Shown piece after piece: positions 22,701 through 32,300 of a DNA stretch of 64,000 bases. The notes under the pieces are model-generated. The model had not been told where the DNA came from. It did not search any database and saw nothing but the letters and a program-made list of their open reading frames with translations. This stretch comes from Cristatella mucedo (Eukaryota > Bryozoa > Phylactolaemata > Cristatellidae). Where the stretch lies: NCBI GenBank assembly GCA_009760855.2, contig WPIO01000029.1, forward strand, positions 1,060,001 through 1,124,000. The letters run 5' to 3'. A program made the translations under genes and the position numbers. Each line of letters begins with the position of its first letter. Within the stretch, counting starts at the first letter, position 1.

Positions 22701-25700
22701 TTATTGTAATTCCTTTTTGGCTGGGCTGCCAAAGAAAGTTTCTAGGCCACTGCAGCAGACTATGAATATGGCTGCAAGGCTAGTCTTCAAGTCCCAGTGG
22801 TTTGAGCACGTATCTCCTTTGCTAAAAGAGCTAGGATGGATGCCGGTTGAGCAAGGGAAAATACAGAGAAAAGTTCTGACGCTGACCCACAAGGCCCGCC
22901 ACGGCTTGGCTCCTTCGTACCTAGCTGAACTGCTGCATCAGTTTCAGCCTGTTTGCGCCCCCAGGTCCTGTGTGGACAATAAATTAGTTGTTCCATTCCT
23001 CCGCTTAAAGACCGTTGGCAACAGAAGCTTTAGCTCTGCAGGTCCTAGACTGTGGAACTCGCTTCCACAATTCTTACCCAACGACAACCACTCTCCTAAT
23101 GCCGGCTATGGCTCACCCTTTTCAGCAGTCCTGAGCTGTTACTTCCATGCTACTCACTTCCTCAATTGCTCTCCTGACTCTGCTATGCTTCCCACTTTCT
23201 CTTTGTTGCGTGAGACGAAGTCTGTTGGGTATCGAATGCGTACCGAAAGCTGCTTAGGCCGTGAGTGCGTTATACAAAACTCTCCTGCGTAACACCCACA
23301 TGGTCTTTGTGACTTTTTGGAATTACAGACGGAAATACATTACATTACATAGATGGATGTCCCCCACAGATGTCATAGTGCCAGACTGCAGAGCCATCAG
23401 ATTAGAGCCATTGTGGCCCCTTAACCACTCGATAGCCTGAGACTGCTTAGACAGTCTGAGCCCTCGTAGGGCCTTCGCCCGGTACTCAAATGCTCCTGAA
23501 CCACGTCCTCTCACAGGGATGCTCTTGCTAACTTCCAATCGGTGTTTTTACAAGGGCACCTAGGATTATCTAACGTTGGCATGTTTCCGTTAGGGACAGC
23601 AATCGGAGCTAGAAAAGGCATCGACAGCAAGGGGATCAAGTAGAAAATGGCTGGCTAATTACTTGGTTGGTGTGGTTATCGTTAAATTCAGGTGCTCGTT
23701 ATGTATCGGTTAGTCTCGAGTTAGCTCAAGTATGAGCAGCAATACTAGGAGTTTTTATAGTGCTTTTAAAGTTGGCGCATTCTTTTGCACATTGTTGTAC
23801 CCGGTGACTTGCATATGACAATTTTCAAATACTTGGTTTGTGGGACACTAGAGAATCTATTATCGTTGTTTATTCTGAGCTTGTTATTTTGGTGCATTTG
23901 GGCAAGCATCTCGCATGCATATCTAAATGGCAAGCGATGCGCTTCTCAAAAAAACAAAGTAGAAAATGTGACTGTTTCCCACTAAAATTGACATAACGCA
24001 GGTTCAAACACTATCGAGGAAGAAAAGTGCCTTTCCGGGTCGTGACATTTTTATGTTCGTGCAAAAGTGTCGGAATAGTATAGCTTTACAAATGCACAGT
24101 GGGTTTTGAGACTACATGTTGTTTGCCGCTACTGGAAGCAGTGCCATAGTTTTTCTTCTGGGAATGCTTTTTCAAGACAGTAATGTCTCTGAATGCATAA
24201 TGTTGACTTATTTGACGTTTTTATGTAACTTTTAGTAAATGACCTGAATAGCATTTCCACTTGGTGTCCAAATGTTTTGACTTTTTATATCCAAGATCTG
24301 ATTTGTCCTAATAAAAAGCAGACGCCATCTGGTTACCACCGACAGGAAAGATATTTCTATTTTGCTACACAAAGTCTTGTTTTCACTTTTTTTTATTCTT
24401 TGACGTCGGAAGTTGAGTGGGGTCTATTTCCAGATCACTCTCTGCCCTGATGACGTGTAGATATGTTTATGCCACTCCACTCAAAATTTGCGACTTTTCT
24501 GCACTTGACTGCCAAGCTGTTTTGGTGCTCTGGTCGCAGTGCGAATCAGCAGTCAGTTCAGCCAATTGCTGGCAAATGTCTGGTCGTGCAGTGCTTGGTC
24601 TGTCAATTCGTCAAATTTTGTCTGTGCTCAGCAACCTTGTTGGAAAATGGGAGGCCACGAAGCAGATTTGATGGACCCAGATTCCAGTGTGACTTTGATG
24701 GAAAGGGTACTCCCAGAGATCTGTTCTAGCTTGTCGTTGCACAGTTTATTCTCTCGTTTTTTGATATAGTCGTCAATCCTAATCTTGTCTTTATTTCCAT
24801 TTAGGTGACATGAAGTTGTACATATACTTGGATCTCCTCCTGCTTTCCAGCATCTCAAGATCTCAACTCTTTTGTAACTTTAATTGGTTACAATGTGGGC
24901 ACTTGCACTTAGATGATAGCTAGCTTTCTGAAATGGGATTAAATCGCTTGATATTTTCTTGATCAGGCTTACCTATCTGAATTACTTGCTCGTTGGATGC
25001 CTCCTTGTGCCTGCTGCCCTTCTGACTTGGGTTGCTTAGCCATGTTTCGAACCTACCAGAAATCCCTAGGAGACCAGGCCTCCAGTTGCTATACATTTAA
25101 AGCATGCTCCAGAACTCTCCACCGACTGCACGACATTTCTTTTCTCGGACATTTAAAACTTAAAAGTCAAACAGCTACCTCTTCTTCTAGAGGACTTGTT
25201 TCTTCAACTTGAATCTTTATGTTCTCATGTGCTTAAGAATGTTATAAACCCACCTACTCTTCTCAGCCTTTGCTTTGACAATACTTATGGATGCTGCAGC
25301 TGTGCCAAGTTGCTGCTACTAGTAAAGTGATATGGTACCTATATGGAATGCTTAGACATTTAACTTCCGTAAGGTGCTTTACAGATACACTATTATTGTT
25401 ATTATTAAAAATGTTAGCTGATTAAACAGCCTCATTTGTACAGCAGCAGAAGAGCCTAAAAGATTACCACCACCTCTTGCAGTTGGCTATAAAGGATTGC
25501 CCATCGCAGGATTCGAACCCACGATCTCGGTCGTGAAGAGCAAGCATTTTCCTGTTACTTAATGGTACACTGGTTGCCATTATGGAGCTGACATCAGGCA
25601 TCTTAATTGCTTGTATATACGTGTACTGCTGCCATAGTCTTATGCTTGTGTGGTAACTGGGCTGTGCTGCTGACTTTTTAGACTAGCCTTCAGCCCGCTG

Positions 25701-26329
25701 CACGGCGACCCCTTCCACATGTGCCTTTGGAGCGACACGTCATTCGGTCACAGGATATCACAGTACAACAACACTTTCGCTTGGGTCAGGTACTAAAGTA
25801 TACGCCGACATTACCATTGGCTTATGTACAATGAGAGCTTCGGATGTTGCCAACTTTGTTGCCTGTCCAGACCAGCACCGTTGATATTCTTAAGTGGTGC
25901 CTGTGGTGTTGTTGCAACTCTTGTGCAGCTATGCTTGTGCTCATTCACTATGTTACTACCAGTCTCTTTGTGCCTTTTTTCATGTAGATGCATAGACACA
26001 CACCCTCATTCACGTCACCCACCCTCACTAACGCCGCCCACTTGCCTTCCCTCATTTTCACGTTCACACATGCACACTCGCACACACCCACCCACCCACC
26101 CACACACACACCCACCCACACACCCACCCACACACCCACCCACACACCCACCCACACACCCACCCACCCACCCACCCACACACCCACCCACACACCCACC
26201 CACCCACCCACCCACACACCCACCCACACACCCACCCACACACCCACCCACACACCCACCCACACACCCACCCACCCACACACCCACCCACACACCCACC
26301 CACACACCCACCCACACACCCCCCCCCCC

Positions 26330-26379
<50 letters not shown>

Positions 26380-29300
26380 ACACCCACACACACACCCACC
26401 CACACACCCACCCACACACCCACCCACACACCCACCCACCCACACACCCACCCACCCACACACCCGCCCACACGCACGCACGCACCCCCATACACGAACA
26501 CACATCACACAAGCGTATGCGACTGTGCTTGCACGTGTGTGTGCATGTGTGTTGCTCGTTGTGTGTGTGTACATGCGTGTTTGTACACACCTACGTATAA
26601 TGTAAATTTGCAGGAAGTAGCTTTATCGGTAGCCGTGTTTTTATTATGCGGTGCCCCAAAGAGCAAATAGTATAGTAGAAAGAAGAATATTTCACAGCGT
26701 CCTAGTGAGTGGAACCTTACGACCCACGAATGAAGAGACAGAATATGTTCATTGGGAGCCAGTTCAGCCACTTTTGACAGCCTTTGATTCCTCATCATTT
26801 CGTTAAGCTTCACTTTAGTTCAGATCGGGAGCTCAGTAGAACTGCAGGACGTAGTCACTCCCTCCCGTGAGTTGCTCGCTGATGTCTCTGTGCTTTAGTC
26901 GTGCCGCAGCCTGCGTCTGCTCTCGTATAGCGCCACGAACCGAGTTGTTTGCAGACAAAGTTGGGCAGCCAGTGATACCTGCCGCTTTGTCATAACTTGT
27001 AAGCATGTGCTCGTGTCCGTTTACAGGATGAGGTGTTAAAGCAATAACAAACTCGTCTGGTATGGTTAGTTATTATGAGCTGAAAGTGTCTATGAACAGC
27101 CCTTGGGTCTTAGCCTAGGGGTAAGGCGCTTGCACTTCACGACTGAGGTCGTCTGTTCGACTGGTGAAGCAGACAATTCTTTATTTTTCTACTGACAGTA
27201 GAGTGGCTTCCACTAAGGCTCTTCTTACCTTATATAAATGAGGCTGTTGAATCAGCTAGCATTAACTTTACTGGCACATGATAGCTCAGTAGCTCACATG
27301 CTTGTATGCATTTTAGTGTGTAAAGGAAATCGTAACGGTAGCGAGTCATCACTGACACCGATTACCTCCAGTCTTTGTATTACAGTGAAGCAAAATACAG
27401 CAGGGTTTGTATTAACTGTGGGCCTTTAAGAGGTTGTGAGAAGTTGGTAACTGGTTAATTTGTGATTAGTTTGATGGTTGTCAACCTGGGAAATTGAAAC
27501 TTCCTGGTTTAGGCAAATCGATGCATCTTTGTAGCGGGGTTGCTGACTGGTAGTCTAAATTGCACAAGCTACTAGAACGGTCTTAGCTTGATAGTGTACA
27601 GGGTATACAAAGTAAATATGAAGTTAATGCCGAAGACCTAGCTAATCAGGCGTAGTGAATGCCAAAGGCTTTCTCAAGTTAGGGCTGGTGATTGATCAAG
27701 GCCATTGAGAGACCTTTAACTTGTCTATAGGTGTAGCACGGAGGTGTCTTTGAGCTGTCTTGGCATTTGCCTCTCCGAATGTGGCTAGAGCTATTTTTCT
27801 ATATGTACTGGCTAAGAGCTTGCTGTGTCTAGTCATCTGATTCAATTTTCATGGCTTCATTATAAGCCAAATTCAACTGCTTGATAGGGATATATTAACC
27901 GTGAAATATTTTTATAGGACCACTGGCGTGATGCTTATGGGATGACAACTATGACCAAGGCTGGGCACCTGTTGCTCCTAATGTGTACAAACTTAAGCCA
28001 CATTCATTTATTCAATCTCTGCTTGTGGAAGTTGGTGAACAGGTTTACGTATCTTCTGACAAGTGGTGCTTTAGATATGTGCACAGAAGGGTTGAGCAGA
28101 AGGAGTTTTGGAATTATGACTAAGATGAAAGTTTAGTGCTGGAGCTTGATGACAAATGATGGTCCGTCATACTGATTAACAGCCGAACATGACTCCAGCT
28201 TTGGGAACTGCTTGGGTGTAAGTATGGTGCCGGGATTGGCATCACAAGCTTCTAGCTCCACACCTTGGCCTTTTTTTTGAAAAACATTAAGTTACCTTCT
28301 TGAGTGACAAGGCAGATTATCTGAATTCCATAGCTGACCAGATAGCATGGATTTGCACCTGCTCTGCCCCTTCCCGCTCCGCTATGCAGACATAGCTGTT
28401 GTTGGTTCCAGCAAATTTTATTGCTATAGCAAAGCATATTTTGCATGACCAGCAACCGACGTGTCCTACCCTGTAGTTTATTTTTGGTGCTTTCTCATGT
28501 GTCTATTCTAGTCTTCACATTTTGTTGATTCCAGAAATTTTCACTGCCACAGCACAGCATATTTTGCAATTATGGCAACTGAGGTGTTCCTACCTCCCAT
28601 TTTTTCAGTGGCTGCTCATATATATCACCAGTCTTTAGTATCAACTGGTTTTTATAAAGCAAGGTTTGCTTTTTTTGGAAGCGGCTCCTGTGGATGATTA
28701 CTTGATCAGATCTTATTTCTAAATTTCGCAAAGAAGCTAATGAAATTGGGGCACACGACTCGTACATAAATTGGCTGTAACCTTTATTTTCTTATTATGC
28801 TGCTAGGGCCACTATGGGGAAGTTTACAAGGCCACTTTGCGAAGAAGTGATGGCACGAAGCTAGACGTAGCAGTCAAGAGGTTGAAGGCTGAGCTGTCCA
28901 CGAGTCTCGAAGACATCGATCGTAAGGCATTTGTGGAGTTCCAGCAAGAACTGAAGATAATGAGTGAACTGAAACACGACCACATCGTACAGGTGTTTGG
29001 AAAATGCAACTACGACCATGGCGAAGGTAGGCTGCCACCATCACCCAGCTGCTTCGACAGTGCGGCACATAGTCTTCTCGATGATTGTATGCCTACTGTT
29101 CCTCGTTTTGTAGACCCTCTAAGTGACTCTTTTCTCATTGTCATGGAGTTTGTGCCGAACGGCTGTCTTCGTGACTACCTTAAGAAGCATGCTGGTATAG
29201 TTTCGGCATCAAGCAAGCTGAAATTTGCTATTAACATTGCGAAGGCAAGTAAGAAAAGGCCATATTTATTCTATGCTTTTGCAGATAGTTTATCTTAAGG

Positions 29301-32300
29301 GTCTGTAAAGACTAATGATTGGAATAAGACATATCATGGCTGCTGTTTTGGCTCATTGTAACGTTCGAGGGTTAGATCTCGTATGTCTATTTATATGCAG
29401 GGCATGCAGTTCCTTCACTCGAAAGGTATCATCCACCGTGATTTGGCGGCAAGAAATGTGCTCGTCACAGCTGATCCTGACGTCAAAATAAGCGACTTTG
29501 GTCTAGCACGCTGCCTTGAAGAAAAAGACTACTACCGCTGTAGTGATCATACTGCCTTACCTGCTCTATGGTGAGTTAACTTGCCTGTAGCTCTATACCA
29601 CTTGTATCGTACTCTTTTCTGGTATTGGTCAATTTTTATTACGAGCTTCCTTAAATACAATAGGTGCGCACCAGAAAGTCTAGAAATGAAGAAGTTCTTC
29701 AAGTCTTCTGATATATGGAGCTATGCAGTTGTGCTGTGGGAGCTGTACACCAATGGTGATAAGCCCGAGCTACCATGTGAGAAGCGTGTGCTTCGTAAGT
29801 ACATTTTTGAACGGGTGCCTTTCTTGTTGCATCCAACAATCTCTTCATGGTAGGGGAAATCCCTCAGAGCTATCGTTTTTTATTGAATCCTTGATGGAGT
29901 CCACTGACTGCAGGGTTTCCAGCCAATTTATATCTTGTGGGGCTCAGTTTGTTGGGGCATTAATGAGTGGTGCTCACCCTCGGCCCACGACGATAGCAAA
30001 TGCACATATACTTGGCCACAGACTTGCCCGGCATTGACTTTTTTTGCAATCTAGCAGCACGGGGATTATCGTCACGGTTGCATTGACTCGAACTGAAAAT
30101 TCCTGAATTGAGTTGAGTTCACCTCTTACAGTTCATGCCTAACTCAGTTATTAAGCTCTGCATTTTATAGGTGCAGATCCTCATTGCAAATATAGCAAAA
30201 TAGCTCCCTTTGCTGTTGATATTGGTTTTCAGTGGATTGAAGTCATTGGTGCCTTCAAACTTATCGTTAGCAACAGAGTTGCCTTCTCACAAGTTTCAAG
30301 CACCTGCCTTAATCATGAAGTTTTTCGGACCTTTGATAAGAGCTACTATTCATTCCTGTCATATGGTCATTCATTATGAGCAGGAAGTATGTATGTGTGT
30401 GTGTGCGGGTGCGTGCGTGCGTGTGTGTCGTGAGCGTCGCAGTTGCCACATCACACTGCTACTAGCCGACCTGCACTGGCTCCCAATAAAGTAACGCATC
30501 GACTTCAAGGCCTTTAGTTCGTATGCTCCCAAGGCCCGGAACTCATTCCCGACTTGTGTCACGACATCTCCTGACTGAAGAAACTAAAGCACATCTGTTT
30601 ATCAGTGGGTCACTGTGATTCGTCCTTTTTGTGCTTATGCATGCTGACACTGTGCATACTGCCACAACCATACTTACATGCTGACCTTGTGCACGTCACC
30701 CCTAGCCGTGTTATTCTTCTTGTTTATTGAGCATGCTACCACTAATCATTTCGATCGTGCTGCCTTTGCAGCAAATGTATAGTGCCTAGAAAGAGATTGA
30801 GTTCTCTGAGGGCGCTGTATTGAAAGGAGTTATTATTATTATTATAATTATTATTAAACGCAGCAGTGTGTACAGGAATTCACAATGTGAAAGCATACCA
30901 GGCGACACCAGGAACGTGCAGGAACCTTTTAGTGAGCAATGAAGAACCTAATGATGGCAGGTTGTATGTAGCCTCTCAAGAAAGGCTGTTTTATGAATTT
31001 CTACTTCGCTGTTCTTAACTTCTGCTGCTCATCTCGTGCTCTTCTACTTCACGTTGACCGAGCAATACCATAATTACATTTACTGATAGACGATGTTTGT
31101 TGCACCCACCAAGACCGCAAGAGCCGTTTGGAATGCGAAATTATAATAGTAATTGGACATTTCTATAGTGTCCCACAAGTACTAAATCTCTCTCAGCACT
31201 TTGCAGATGCTGGAAAGGAACCTGGCAAGTTCATTTCTTAGTTATAGCATTCAAAATGTCAGCACCCATAGGCACGGGAATTATTAACTGATGGAGCAAA
31301 TGCTGTGAGGAATAGATAGGGTTTGAGCTTTTTTTAAAATGTCGGCTAGTCAAGAGATCTCGTCTTGTCAGTCTGGAGGGAATTACAGGCTTTGATTCTA
31401 GCGGCTCGTGTCTTGTCTTTCAGGTTTACTTTTCTCCTTTTGTGCTGACTGATTTGGCTTCTGAGGTTTTTGCTTCTTACCATTCGGTCTTGCTTCTTTG
31501 TTGTTCACTCACCTTTAAGAGATTGCTCTAGTCGGTTAATGGGGCACATTAAAATCAAAGGGTTGTCGACAAAGTCAGCCTCAATTCTACTCAACAGAAT
31601 CTGCCCTAGCCAGAGCTGCTAACTCTGGGCTTGACCTAAAAGCTACGGTAATGTCGTCTCTGCCTTGATCCATATCAGCTTGTCGATATTGTTCGATACT
31701 TCGGACTATGAGATTCTATCTAACCGACTGAACATAATTGATATGTTAATAGAGAGGCTGTATCATGATTCGGAATGCCGATACGTCTCTGGTAGTATCT
31801 AGCCCACATGTGATGGGTCCGAGTTTATTTAGCATGGTCATCGTACAGTAAATTGTCCATGGGTCGGTTGACTGCTACTTGTCGTGTTTCTTGGCTGATA
31901 GAGTCAGCTCCTTGAGGTAGATGAATGAACTTAGTGGAAGAAATGGCCGAGCTGGTTTGTCGTGTTTCTTGGCTGATAGAGTCAGCTCCTTGAGGTAGAT
32001 GAATGAACTTAGTGGAAGAAATGGCCGAGCTGGTTTGACGCAGTGGTTAAGGTGCTGGCCCCCAACAGTGTCTGGCCGAGGTCGTGGGCTCGAACCAAGT
32101 GGCACATTTGAAGCTCCTGAATAGAGAAGTTCTCAAAGGGGGCTATGCAAACGAAATGAATGAACAGCATTAATGCTGTACCGAGAGAAGGCAAGGGTGA
32201 TACTACTGTCGTGATTAAGAAGGTACGATAGAGCGAGCCATGCTTTTAGCACTCCTTGAAAGTGGAGGTAGGAGGTTTAACCTTTTTTCCCCAGCTGTAC

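Larger units (their letters stand above)
19701..25681 (+). other. JAK intron with nested LINE B/LINE A block
   Basis: A 6-kb intron. 20276-23360 is a nested retrotransposon block. 23361-25000 shows nothing I recognise; short open frames at 24417-24769 look random. A LINE A remnant lies at 25010-25220 and a SINE at 25405-25560. Confidence 0.55.
25790..28806 (+). other. JAK intron inside the JH1 glycine loop with (CCCA)n tract
   Basis: Splits GQ from GHYGEV. It contains the (CCCA)n/poly-C tract (26082-26475), a SINE (27090-27265) and about 1.5 kb (27270-28800) in which I see no feature. Confidence 0.55.

Noticed and set aside
24417-24769. Three overlapping frames of 76-88 aa
   Set aside because: Lie within a JAK intron, no domain and no phase-compatible splice sites.
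25824-26605. Pro/Thr/His-rich 258-aa and Gly/Val-rich 208-aa open frames
   Set aside because: Translation of the (CCCA)n/poly-C tract; no start context, splice or domain evidence.
28807-29298. A 30-residue insertion between beta-4 and beta-5 of JH1
   Set aside because: Better explained as the 87-nt intron 29027-29113; removing it restores the family sequence. Kept only as a possible retained-intron form.
29250-29298. Use of the gtaaga donor at 29249 instead of the GC donor
   Set aside because: It would leave phase 1 against a phase-0 acceptor at 29401 and break the kinase frame.
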